Positions 21,801 to 33,604 of a DNA stretch of 64,000 nt are shown one piece after another. The stretch lies in NCBI RefSeq assembly GCF_022965805.1, contig NW_027331665.1, forward strand, positions 74,242 through 138,241. The letters are read 5' to 3'. The position numbers and the translations under genes are program-made. The notes below the pieces were generated by a model. That model worked only from the letters and a program-made list of their open reading frames with translations. It was not told the origin of the DNA and searched no databases. The stretch's first letter is position 1. Each line of letters begins with the position of its first letter. The DNA comes from Primulina eburnea (Eukaryota > Streptophyta > Magnoliopsida > Lamiales > Gesneriaceae).

Positions 21801-23090
21801 ATTAATTACTCAATTTTCATATTTCCTAGATTTCAATGCCGTTGGATTATGTCGTCTTTAACTTTAGATCTTACAATATGAATTCATAATTCACCTAATT
21901 AATTAATTGATCAAACACATGTAATGGATCTGAAATCATGAAAAATATCAATTTTAGTCATTAATATATCGAGTATATATAACATTTTTAGCATTGTGTA
22001 TGTTACTGAATCAATTATACTCTTTTTAACTATGTTTCGATAATCAATTTAGTATTTTTCCTCAAAATTATATAATAAATGACTAATATCATTATTAATT
22101 TTTTATAATTATAATGTTAAATATATGTGTATGACACGAAATTTTTTTAGTCGCGTAATTATAAAAAATTAACAAAGATAGTAGTAATTTAATTACATGA
22201 TTTGGAGGAGATCGATCAAAATTGACCGTTGAGATATAATTACATAATCATAATTGTTTCAAAGAAAATATATGACTAAAAAAGTCACAACGAAATACAC
22301 ATAGAATTAAAATTGACATTTGTGTTTGAAAAATTCAATGTGAACCAGTGTTTTCAAAGTCGGATCGAACATGTGGGTTTATTTTGATTTTTTTAAAATA
22401 TATAATTATATTTAATTATATGATTTTTTTTTAGATTTTAAACTTGAATAAATGTATATTTTTATTATATATATATATATATATAATATTTTAAATTTAA
22501 AATATATTATTATTTTATACAAAATAATGGTTGTTCAGTCCGACAATCGATCGGAAAATTATCGGAAAATTCTTTAAAAAAATATTAGACAACAAACATA
22601 GCACCAGATTGCTTCAATTGCATTTTTCGATTGACTGAAAACGATAAAAATATGAAGAAAAATCAATTAGGTAAACACAATTAGGCGATCAAACTTTTGG
22701 CACCAATGTCGAAGCAATTTATTTAAGAGTAAAAACAATTTGATACCTGATTACAATTCGTTTCAAGGAATTCGAGATGTGATTTTCAAGAAAGAGAATT
22801 TGGAAGACTCAGTGCTATAATGCTTAGTTCCAAGTTTGTGTTTGAAAGAAGACTTTTTGGATTTGGATTGAAAGAAGACACTATGATGGATTTAAAATCT
22901 ACTGCAATAACTTAAAAAATAATTAGTTGAGATTTGAAATTCATATGTTATTATAGATTTGAAATACGAAAACAACCTTAGTCTCTTTTTAATAAATTAA
23001 AATTTTATATCTCGTTAAAATTGTATTTGGATTGATTTGATGTTAGACATTTCAAATTAAAAAAAAAAAGTTAAATTGTGTGTTGTTTTA
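21801..23090. other. AT-rich intergenic sequence, no gene seen
   Basis: Poly-A/T runs and a (TA)n stretch near 22467-22483. No extended open frame, no transposon termini recognised. Confidence 0.7.
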
Positions 23091-23092
23091 AG

Positions 23093-25032
23093 GAAGAATC
23101 TTGAAATTTTTTATCTGTTCACCACATACAGACACAAGATACGATATTGCTTTCGCTTCTCTTCTTATTTTCTTCTGTAGCTTTATACTTTTTTCACTTA
23201 TTTTCTCATCTCCGAGAGGGAAGGGAGAGAATTTTGAAGTTTTAACGTTTCATGATCCAAAATCATTTTTTTTAATCATTTGCAGAATGTTACTTCTGAA
23301 AATGGTGTAATACTCTTCTTATACTAGTGATTAGGGGATAATGGAGAAAATTTGATATGAATATAACCAAACACGACGTGCTAAATCTTGAGAGGAGATT
23401 CAGACATGTGTGTTGTCTCGATTGTACAAACTTGATAATGATTAAAGGTGAAGAATCAAGCGCATTCGAACACTTGAAGGAGTTTAAGAAGCATTCCATG
23501 CAGATGTATCGAGCAACAAAGCATTTGAGTGTTAAAAGGACCAAGGGAATTGTAAACAGGACGAGAAAGGCGCGACCCAGCAGCTGTTTCCACCCCCCCA
23601 GCGCCAGGGTGCGGCCCATCGGAAGAAAACGCCTGCCCTAGCGCGCTTCTGCGCCTCAACAAATGAAAAGCTCCGCCCGCGCGCCTCCTGTGTAGATCTT
23701 GCAAGACCAGCACACCCCAGCAGCTAGAATTACCCGCCCCTGCACGCCGCAATGTAGAACTAAGCAAGGAAATCCTAGATTATAAATTTTAATGTATTTT
23801 TACATATAAACAAAAGTTGTAACTTTTTGAGAAAAAGAATTGAAGATTGAATATACTTTTTGTGACTTTTCTCCCAAAATTTTCAAAGCTTTAACAAAAA
23901 TAAAAATTATCAAATATTTAATCTTTGTGGCGTTTATAGATTGTTCTTCACTCGGATTGTCAAATGTGAGTTCTTTGAAGGTTCATTTGAGATCAGTTGT
24001 TATCTTCGTGAATATTTGTTAAGTTTTTCTTAGCTTAGAAGTGAATATCACAAATCTTTAAAGAAGAATCTTGAAATTTTTTATCTGTCCACCACGTACA
24101 GACACAAGATACGATATTGCTTTCGCTTCTCTTCTTATTTTCTTCTGTAGCTTTATACTTTTTTTCACTTATTTTCTCATCTCCGAGAGGGAAATGAGAG
24201 AATTTTGGAGTTTTAACGTTTCATGATCCAAAATCATTTTTTATCATTTGGAGAATGTTACTTCTTAAAATGGTGTAATACTCTTCTTATACTTGTGATT
24301 AGGGGATAATGGAGAAAATTTGATATGAATATGACCAAACACGACGTGCTAAATCTTGAGAGGAGATTCAGACATGTGTGTTGTCTCGATTGTACAAAAT
24401 TGATAATGACTAAAGGTGAAGAATCAAGTGCATTCGAACACTTGAAGGAGTTTAAGAAGCATTCCATGCAGATGTATCGAGCAACAAAGCATTTGATTGT
24501 TAAAAGGACCAAGGGAAGAGTATACAGGACAAGAAAGGCGCGACCCAGCAGCTGTTTCCACCCCCCAGCGCGCCAGGGCGCAGCCCATCGGAAGAAAACG
24601 CCTGCCCTAGCGCGCTTCTGCGCCTCAACAAATGAAAAGCTCCGCCTGCGCACCTCCTGTGTAGATCTTGCGAGACCAGCACACCCCAGCAGATAGAATT
24701 ACCCGCCCCTGCACGCCGCAATGTAGAACTAAGCAAGGAAACCTTAGATTTTAAATTTTAATGTAATTTTACATATAGACAAAAGTTGTAACTTTTAGAG
24801 AAAAATAATTGAAGATTGAATATACTTTTTGTGAGTTTTCTCCCAAAATTTTCAAAGCTTTGCTTTGTCAAACAAAAATAAAAATTATCAAATATTTAAT
24901 CTTTGTGGCGTTTGTCGATTGTTCTTCACTCGAATTGTCAAAGGTGAGTTCTTTGAAGGTTCATTTGAGATCAGTTGTTATCTTCGTGAATATTTGTTAA
25001 GTTTTTCTTAGCTTAGAGGTGAATATCACAAA
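23093..25032. repeat. Tandem duplication of a unit of about 970 bp
   Basis: Copy 1 (about 23093-24062) and copy 2 (about 24063-25032) agree closely over their whole length. The offset is 970 bp at the start and 978 bp near the end because copy 2 has a short insertion at about 24860. Each copy contains a short open frame of 95-124 codons beginning MNITKHDVLNLERRF or MNMTKHDVLNLERRF, and a GC-rich block with repeated GCGC motifs. Just past copy 2 is a primer-binding-like site, so the duplicated unit may be part of an LTR or leader. Confidence 0.85.
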
Positions 25033-25800
25033 CCTTTACTTGTTTCAAAAAGATCGGGACAACCCAACGTTCTTTATTTCATCGAATCGTGGGCGTGAAT
25101 CCTTTGAGCGCGTTTGTATTTCATGTTTGAAGAATCGCATTATTTGGTATCAAAGCTTTTGGTTCCTTTTGATTCAAGTAAGTATCTCGTCGTTATTATC
25201 AGATCTATGATAAATTTTTTGTTTGTTTTCAGATCTGTATTGTTCTATGTTCTTCATTCTTTATGATATGAGAGTTTAAAGGAGACGTGAACATGACTTG
25301 CCTAAGGAGTCGTTGGCATCCACATAGAGGTCGAGCATGAAGAAGAATGTCGTGGCTAGGCCAATTAAGGATTTAAATCAAAAGAATACCAAGCATGTAT
25401 ATCAAGGTACATATGAAATTTCGATACTTGTACTTGTGATACTATTTGTCGTTGGTATCTAGAGGTGTGACATGACATTAATCAATGTACATGTGAGGCG
25501 GTGATGGTGATGGGCTCTCAAGTGGAGCTTGAACCCGAAGTTGTAGTTTATTGTGGGTTCAATGTTGAAATTGAGTTTGACTCTAAAATTGAATTAGAGG
25601 TTAAATCAAAATTTGAAGTTGAGGTTGAGAAAGTTGACGATGATACTCCACCAGTTGTTGACATGAGCATTGAGAAGTCTGCGGTGGAAGGTGATTCATT
25701 AGGTGTAGAAAAAGTGCTTTGTCTACTATGGAGGAGGAGAGTAGGCAAGGAGATATTATGTAAGGTCTAGAAAATTCGAACTAAGTAACCTGAACGCATG
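25033..25800 (+). mobile_element. Possible retroelement 5' internal region
   Basis: TGGTATCAAAGC at 25145-25156 differs by one base from the usual tRNA-iMet primer-binding sequence. Downstream is an 89-codon acidic Val/Glu-rich frame (25501-25770) with no recognised domain. No RT or integrase follows: a Tourist-like element begins at 25808. The interpretation as a truncated retroelement is weak. Confidence 0.35.
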
Positions 25801-26019
25801 CAATCTAGGCTGTGTTTGGTTCATGGGATTGGGTGGGTTTATGATTATTAAACCCACCTAATCAAGTGTTTGGTACGATTTTTATTTAACCAACTCAATC
25901 CCTCTTATAAATGATTAGGTTATATTAGGTATGTTAAAATAATACCTTCTCACCCCCTAAGATTATTTATCCCACTCTTAATACATAATATTTTTCCAAT
26001 TTTACCATTCTCCTAAATC

Positions 26020-26245
26020 CAAACTCACCACCACCGACCGCCCACCGCCAACCCCTGCCGCCGGCCGACCGCCCACAGCCGCCGACCGCCGGCGCCACTT
26101 CCAGTCGATCGCCGCCGCCTCCTCCGATCGACCGCCGCCGACACTTCCGGCGGACCGCCCCCGCCGCTTCCGGCCGACCAACCCCGTCGCTTCCGGCCGC
26201 CGCCACCGCTTCCGACCGGCCGGCCCCCGCCCCCCGCCGACGCAC
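26020..26245. repeat. GC-rich degenerate repeat tract inside the Tourist-like element
   Basis: About 225 bp built from variants of CGACCGCCGCC and CACTTCCGGC, extremely GC-rich against an AT-rich background. The Gly/Arg-rich open frames across it on the minus strand exist in more than one frame and are a composition artefact. Confidence 0.85.
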
Positions 26246-26314
26246 AAATGCAAGGGCAATTTTGTCAATTCACCAAAAAATTATTAATTATCACATTCTT
26301 ATCCATCATACCAA

Positions 26315-27622
26315 CACTACAAGAAAAGTGGATTTCCGCAGCGTGCAATATGCACCGCGGAAAAAGGTATCCGCAGCGTGCATTGCAGGCTGCGACGCAC
26401 GCTGTAATGTTGAAAGCCATCTTAAGTTTGACACTATTGGCGGCGTGCGATTTACGCTGCGGTTTAGTCTAATAACGACGTGCAGAGTATGCTATTGATA
26501 GTTAAACTATTGACAGCGTGCATATGTACGCTGTTAATACAACTTTCTGCAGCGTGCACATGTACGCCGTTAATAGTCATAAAACAAAAAAAAAATTAGC
26601 GACGGTTTTTGACAAAACCGTCGCAAACTGGCGACGGTGCCAAACCGTCGCTAATTTAGCGACGGTATTAAAATTTAGCGACGATGTTATAATTTCGCGA
26701 CAGTTCCAAACCTGTCGCTAAATTTTGCGTAAATTTTTTTAAAAAATTACTTTTATAATTTAATACATTTTTATAAAAATACAATACATCTATAATAATA
26801 ATACTCATGATTTTAATTAACAATTAAAAAATACTCATGATCTTAATTAACAATTAAAAATTAACCAAAAATTGAAACAAAAACATGTATTTAAATCGAA
26901 ACTAAAATCACGTAAGTAGAGAAAAATTTTAAGTGTTGTGAAGAAAAATGGAACGGAGATCGGGAATAAATAGAGAATTTATGATTTTTTAGCGACGGTT
27001 TGTTACTAAATGGTCGCTGATGTAAGTCTATGAGCGACGGTTAATAACACGGCGACGGTTTGTTCTAAACCGTCACTAAATGTGGCCTTAAATCGGCGAA
27101 ATTTTCTTGTAAACCGTCGCTAAATGTGGTCTTGACTAAATCCGTCGCTACGTTAAAATTCGAACTCATTTTCCGCAGCGTGCTTATAATATGCATGCCG
27201 TGAATAATATTATTGACGGCGTACGATTAATGTACGCCGTTAATGTCTGAACACGATTTTTTTTTAAAAAAAATGATTTACTTTTTGCAGCACACATAAA
27301 CTTGCATGCCGTTAATAATACTATTAACGGCGTGCCTTTATTGTGCGATGTCGTTTATATAATTTATTAACAGCACACATAAATGCAAGCTGCGGATATT
27401 ACTATCCGCAATGCACGCCGTTCATAATAATATCCGCAGCGTGCTTTTAATGCACGCCGTTATTAGTATCCAGTTACTATCCGCATTGTGCTTTTAATGT
27501 ACGCCGTCAATAGTAATATCTGCAGCGTGCTTTTAATGCACGCCGTGAAAAGTAGTATTCGCAGCTTGCGTTTAATGCACGCTATTGATGACGTGCTGCG
27601 TAAAATCATTTTTCTTGTAGTG
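26315..27622. mobile_element. Non-autonomous CACTA (En/Spm-type) element
   Basis: It begins CACTACAAGAAAA and ends TTTTCTTGTAGTG, a 13-bp perfect inverted repeat with weaker extension to about 30 bp, flanked by the 3-bp duplication CAA (26312-26314 and 27623-27625), as expected for CACTA elements. The interior is almost entirely short repeats: GCAGCGTGC / GCACGCCGTTAAT units in both outer parts and GCGACGGTTT / AACCGTCGC units in the centre. No transposase coding. Confidence 0.88.
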
Positions 27623-27734
27623 CAAACATAATTTATTTTATCATTATATATTATTTTTCTACTTCAATCATTCTTCTTATCATTTCTCTCTTAATCATTT
27701 CATTATCCTATCCTCCAAACCAAACGCAGCCCTA

Positions 27735-29530
27735 GGGTTTTATTTAAATACATGTTTAATGATTTTTATGTACTTAATGCATGATTATTGCATGGATAGG
27801 TGTTATTTCATGGTTATTGTAACGTTTCATGCATTAAGGTTTTAAGTTGTATTTCGCGCTCGAACGAGTAACGGAGATCGGAGATAATCAGGAAAAATTA
27901 TTTTTATAAATAATTAATTTTAATTATTTAATATGAGGTGTAATTTAGGGAGGATTTCGAAATTTGGACATTTGTGGGTATTTATACTCGTCGGGTCATA
28001 TTTTTAATCGATACGCAAAATTTAGCGAGACATGAGACTTTTTGAGGGTTCGGGAAATATTTTCTAAAATGTATCTAAACGAAAATTTTTCGAGAGTGTT
28101 AATGGGTTGATGGGATTTTTTAATGCTTAATGGTCTAAAAATCCTTTTAACTCTTTTAATTTTAATTAAGGGCCCATTGATGCATTATATTTTGATTTAA
28201 TTAAATCGATAAGCAAACCCTAAACCTAGTAGCCGCCCCTCCACTCCACTAGCAGCTATTTTGAATAAAAAAAACCAGCAGCAACTCACGAAATCCTCCA
28301 TAGCTCTCAAGAAAATTCTTCCCCGCCTCTCCGGTGCAAGTCCTACGCGCATATCTTCAATTTTTTGGGCACAAAATCATTAAGGCACGCATTGTATCAT
28401 TCTTTTTCTCATTATTCATGCTATTTATGCTGATATATATGTATTTGCATGAGGAACTCTACCTTGTGGCATCGTTTTTGCAATGGTTTGACACAAAATA
28501 TGCATTCTCTTGTTTCATACTCATGTTTTTGTGATTCTTTGTGCAAGAGCTGCCGAGTAAGGGTCCTAGGGGGCTGTACATTTCGAGGAGTAAGGAGTCA
28601 AGGCGCTGGAGTTGGTCGGGGTTCAAGATTTTTGTGAGAGCCGATCGGTTTACTTGGGTGTATGTCTCGGCTATGGCTAGATGGAGAGGTTAGGGTATTG
28701 AAGCCGTGCATGGATCGATTACAGCCAAGAAGCTGAGCCTCTTGGGTATGTGACAGGGCTTGGAGAGGGATATGAATAGCTGGTGATGGTCTTGGAACCG
28801 ATCGAAGGGGTTTGGTTGAGGATAGTCTCAGTTGGAGTCCTTTGGGTGATTCTCGGGTTAGTGCACCTATCGGTGTGCATGGGGCTGAAGGGTAGGGTCA
28901 TGTAGGTCCATGAGGATCCAATGGTGGTCTAGGAAGGGTTGGCTTGGAGCTGGTGCTTGTCGGTTTGGGCTAGAGTCGAGAATTCAAGGCTAGGGTAAAG
29001 CTAGGGTTTCGTGGTAGGCGCGCTGGAAATTTCCAGCAACTTTCGGGCATGGTTCGTAGGTCCTGAGGGGTCTGGAACATGTGGTTTCGGGGCTGGTCAA
29101 GTAGGTTCAAGTCATGGTTTAAGTTGGGAAAGATTTGGTTAAGTTTCGGGTTGATTCAGGTTAAACCCGGGATGCCAGTCCAAGTTTTAAAAGGAATCAT
29201 GTAAGTTACGGAACGAGCTCGAGTTTACCTCTAGGAAATGTATTTAAATATGTTTTGAGGTGTTTTAAGGAGTTTGGTTTAGCTTCGGGATGAAATTTTG
29301 ATGTCCAGGGTTAAAATGGTCAATTAGGGTTTCCAGGGACAAAATAGATATTTTGCACCCAATCGAGTTTTAGTCCTGACAGCGCCCTAAATACGATTTT
29401 TTACATTTTTAAATGTTTATGTTATCACGAATATGAATTTTTATGTAAATATGAAAAATACGTTGTATGCTTGATTTCAAGGGAGATTACGTATATACAT
29501 GATTTTTACAAGTTTTGGGAAATTTCATTT
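27735..29530 (+). mobile_element. Diverged Tekay-like LTR (family C), copy 3
   Basis: The same block order as copies 1 and 2 but inverted: LTR-start-like block with CGAACGAGTAACGGAGATCGG (about 27855), a GATTTAATTAAAT...AAACCCTAAACC block (28192-28230), and a 3' block with CCTGACAGCGCCC (about 29375). The first 130 bp resemble the family A LTR start. No conserved coding. Confidence 0.5.
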
Positions 29531-29536
29531 TCGCAA

Positions 29537-30937
29537 TCTTAGTTTTGATGATAACAAAACTTGTTATTTTGTTTTTAATGATATATCTAAGTGCGCAGGA
29601 AGTTGAAACTGATCAGGCTTCTAACTGATTAGTTACCAAGCCAAAACTGAAGCTTTCGATGAACAAACTGAAGGTGCCAACTGATTGCCCAAACTGAATC
29701 AGTCCAACTGATGTATCAAAAACCAGCTCAACTAATTGATCAATTGATAAGTGGTTCAGCAAAAGATCTTCAGAAGCCTGGCCAGCTGATGAAGAGCTCA
29801 ACTGACCAGTTCAACTGAATCAGTGAAATCATTCCAGTTGACGAGCCAACTGATTTTACCAAACTAGTTCAAGACCAGTTCTACTGACCAGTTCAGATCA
29901 TCAGTTAGGAATCAATCAGTTTGCAGAACACGACAAGCTTATTCAATGGAATCCAGCTGCGCGTACTGGGTAAAGCATTTGTACTATGAATAGTACAATA
30001 ATGGACGTTGCATCAAAGATCAAAGCTGAGATATTCCTGGAGGCATGTCGGAAAATTCGAGACACATATATCTAAGAACGTATTCTAGCTGCAACTATCA
30101 CATGTGATGAATTTTGGATTACAGTCTCAATATCTCTATATATACAAGCTCAAGATCATCAGCAAAAAACAAGAACATACAAGAGTGTGTGAAGATACAA
30201 AAAGGGCATGCTTATTTGCTTATCAGCTTTCAAGAAGCAATCTGCCTAGAGGGAATACTCAAGTCATATCAGCTTAGTTTAGAAGATTACTTCCCTCAGT
30301 GTGTGAGAACGACTTCGTGGTGCTTTATTTGTTCAGTTCTCACACACGCGCACACACACCACCACTCAAATACAATCTTGCACAAATACATTAAACTTGT
30401 GTATGTAGTCTTTGACACACAGACTTTAAAAAAGTGTTGGTTGAAAGGTGCTGCCTTCAGTCTAGTCTAGGAGTTCAGATTAGACAGTAGTGTAAGTCTT
30501 AAGCTGAGTGTGTTTGTACAAATATTTGTATATATCAAAGTCTTCTAGTGAATCCTACCCGATGTGGTAGAAGGGGTGACGTAGGAGCATTCGAAGTCTC
30601 CGAACATCCATAAACATAACTTGTGTATTAACTGTTTAACTATCGTTTTCTAAGTGATTTGATTAGTTAGAGGTGTTATTAGTTCAATTCTTACCATAAC
30701 TAATCTGATACATCCCAGAACTGATCCTCTGCTTTTTAGTTATTTAGTTTACATAAGTTAAAAGGCTTTCAAATATAGCAGCTTTCTTTACGAAGGATTA
30801 CTTCGGGTATTTTCTGCTTGGTACTTTAACCAAACTTGATTTAATTAATCGGTGTTAACATTCAACACGAGCTATTGCAGCTCATGGAGAATATAGTGTT
30901 TGAAGCATCTCAAAGATGCTAAAAATTCGATCCTTCA
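29537..30937 (+). mobile_element. LTR of a copia-1 relative, followed by a truncated internal region
   Basis: The right end ...GATCCTTCA is followed by a tRNA-iMet-type primer-binding site (TGGTATCAGAGC, 30940-30951). The block GGGGTGACGTAGGAG ... TCTCCGAACATCCA near 30575-30612 also occurs in the copia-1 LTR, as does the high density of AACTGA/TCAGTT. The left end is approximate (TTTTGATGATAACAAAAC at about 29543). Only about 0.3 kb of internal sequence follows before similarity is lost. Confidence 0.7.
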
Positions 30938-30951
30938 ATTGGTATCAGAGC

Positions 30952-32414
30952 TAGTTATTCTAAGAATAACATTTGAAGAAAACTGTGTTTTAAATTATAT
31001 TGCTTTAAAATAGTTTTAAATGATATTTAAAAGTACTTGATACAATTTAACTATTTGAAAATGTTTATCTATCGCTCATTGCGAAGGGTTGAGAGGATTG
31101 TCTCTGCTACTACCATTGTCGCCACTTCTCTCGACTCTAAGCTTTGGGGTTTTAATCAGCCTGCAGGGACTAGAGTCTTATATGTTGGTTGTTCAACAAA
31201 ACTGATCAGAAGACAGGATTTCAGTTACAAAACCTTCCAGGTCAGCTGTTCATCAGACAAGACTCAACTATGTTGAGATGTTGGATGATTAAAGTGGAAC
31301 TGAATCATTAGCATTATACCGCCGCTTCATCGCCATATCATACTGTCTACTCAACAATAACAATGATCACACCCAACATATGTATTAAGCAATATAAAAT
31401 GAATTATAATCGTATAAAATTTAGAGTGAGATTAAAAATTATATGACAAAATCATTTTTAAATTAATAATTATGACTGCCCCAATGACATCACTAGGTTG
31501 TCGTTGCCCCGACAGGCACGAATGAATTGCTGTACTTAATTGTACGTTCCGTCCTTTTCAATTTGACTTGACATTCCATTTGATAATGTTTTTTTTTATT
31601 AAAATTGCAAATCTTTTTTAAATCTATTTTATGATTTAAATAATTTTGCTTTAAGCAGGATTTGAATTTTTAATCCATTCAATATTTTATGACATCCGAA
31701 ATTCAACCTTCAAATTCTTTTATAAAATCAATCCATCAAATTTTATTGAAACATATTCACGTTACAAACCTATTTTCATTTTTCATGTACTTGTGTGACT
31801 ACAAATCATATGAAAAAGGTAATAAAGAATCGGAGCTCGTGTTCTCTAACAGATATCGTCGAGCGAAGGACGATCGTCTAAAAATGAATTAAATTGAGCC
31901 TATATAGTTCAAAAGGAAATTAATAGAAACTCTCGATTCATGTCTCATATTTATAATTTATACTTCAAATAAATAACAAAATAATCTGGGCATAAATCAA
32001 CGTGTCACATTTATTTCATGGAAAATTTTACTGATGGGAGCTAGCAAGCTCAAAATCAATGAAAGATAAAATAAGACGAGCATCCTCCAATACGAAATAA
32101 TTGACTTTTTAGACTTAATTAATTATTAATATTATTTAAACTTTAAATCCTGTCTTCCATTGTATATACAAACTTTCACAACGTCCTATATAGATCAAGG
32201 AGAAGTGATGAGATATAAATTAGATTTTTTGTGTTACAGGGCACTCGTGATTAGAGATGGCAATTTTTTCCACAGGTTTGAGATCTCGCGGAGAAAACCC
32301 GAAACAGGAACGGAGATTCCTAATATTAATATTAATATTATAACTAATAATAATAGATAATAATAAGTTTTGGGTTGAGAAAATCTCCGAACACATCCTC
32401 GTCTTACCTCATTA
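30952..32414. other. AT-rich intergenic sequence, no gene seen
   Basis: The first 300 bp may be remaining leader of the LTR element to the left. The rest has only short incidental open frames and an (ATT)-rich patch near 32325-32350. Confidence 0.6.
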
Positions 32415-32419
32415 ATATT

Positions 32420-33437
32420 TGAAAGAAAATATAATTTCCATATTAAATTGATTTCCCTAATATTATCTTTTCTTTGTTGATTTGATTGAGTATAATATTT
32501 AATTATGGTTTTGCCTTTCTAGATAATTATGTTAAGATTTTATTGTGATATAATATCATGTCGAATATTGAGTTTTACCTTTCTAGATATTATTTTTATG
32601 ATAAAGATTTTCTAGATATTTATTTATGATAAAGATCTTAGAGATATGATATCAATGTTTAAAAGGAGTTTATTTCTTATTAAACTCTCACTTTCCTTGT
32701 GAAATAGGTTTCCTTGTGAAGATAAAGTCTACATCTATAAATAAGATACCAAAGACATCATTGAAGCGCTCTCTCTTCTCAATCAATATGCACGCACTAT
32801 GCACGTCATGGTTCTCATAGAAACATCCTACAAAGGCGTTGCTGTTTTGAAGAGGAGTCGTCCGTTTTGTTTTTCACTCTTTGCTTGGAGGTTTTCATGA
32901 ATGCATTACTGATGTACTTTTGCACGTCGAGATTTCAGAGACAAATAATTCTATAAGACGTTGATGTGTTTTGAAGACTGTTGATCCCGTGTTGCTCTGA
33001 ATGTTGCCAACATCTACAGACAACATCCGTAACAATGTTGACTGAAGATTACATTTAATTGATCGTGTTTTTTGGGATCAAGTTTTGCTTTCTTGTTCAC
33101 GTTTTAATATTGTTGGTTGTTTTAGAAAGCTTTATTTTCTCAACTTTTTGAGGAAATTGATTTTTGTAATAATCACTAGTGATAGGTTTTTGTAATCGGT
33201 TTGATTTTCTAGTGATTAATTTTTGCCATAAGGCACTGCATAAGTATTTATACTTGTGCATATTTAATCTTGTCCATTTATTTATCTTAAGTGAATTTGT
33301 GTTACAAACTTTAATTTTCCGCTGTATGTTGTAACATCTGGCACAACATTTAATTCTGATAAAACACAAATTCACTTTACATCCTATTCTGATATTCTTA
33401 CTATTTTTGATATCTGTCGGGCAAAATAATTCTAACA
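32420..33437 (+). repeat. Copia-2 5' LTR
   Basis: 1018 bp, ending TCTAACA, followed two bases later by the primer-binding site TGGTATCAGAGC at 33440-33451. Confidence 0.93.
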
Positions 33438-33604
33438 AGTGGTATCAGAGCCTCCGCTTGATATACTAAGTGCTGATTCTGGTTTTTGTTTTGTTTTGAC
33501 AGAAATATTTAATGGACACATCACTTGGAAATGGAGAACTTCGACCACCAGCTCCTAAACTTCCTGTCTAACAACAGTTTCGACCAAGAAATGAAGAAAA
33601 ACAC

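Larger units (their letters stand above)
25808..27731. mobile_element. Tourist-like (PIF/Harbinger-type) non-autonomous element carrying a nested CACTA element
   Basis: The termini GGCTGTGTTTGGTT and, inverted at the right end, GGCTGCGTTTGGTT form a 14-bp inverted repeat with one mismatch, flanked by CTA at 25805-25807 and 27732-27734. A 3-bp duplication with this terminus fits Tourist-like elements. Net length without the CACTA insert is about 0.6 kb. No transposase ORF. Confidence 0.75.

Noticed and set aside
25967..26268. Gly/Arg-rich minus-strand frames of about 90 codons
   Set aside because: They are produced by the GC-rich repeat tract; two frames are open at once, which is a composition effect.
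31037..31276. 79-codon frame after the copia-1-like LTR
   Set aside because: It lies just behind a primer-binding site but matches no gag motif I know; it ends in AT-rich sequence.
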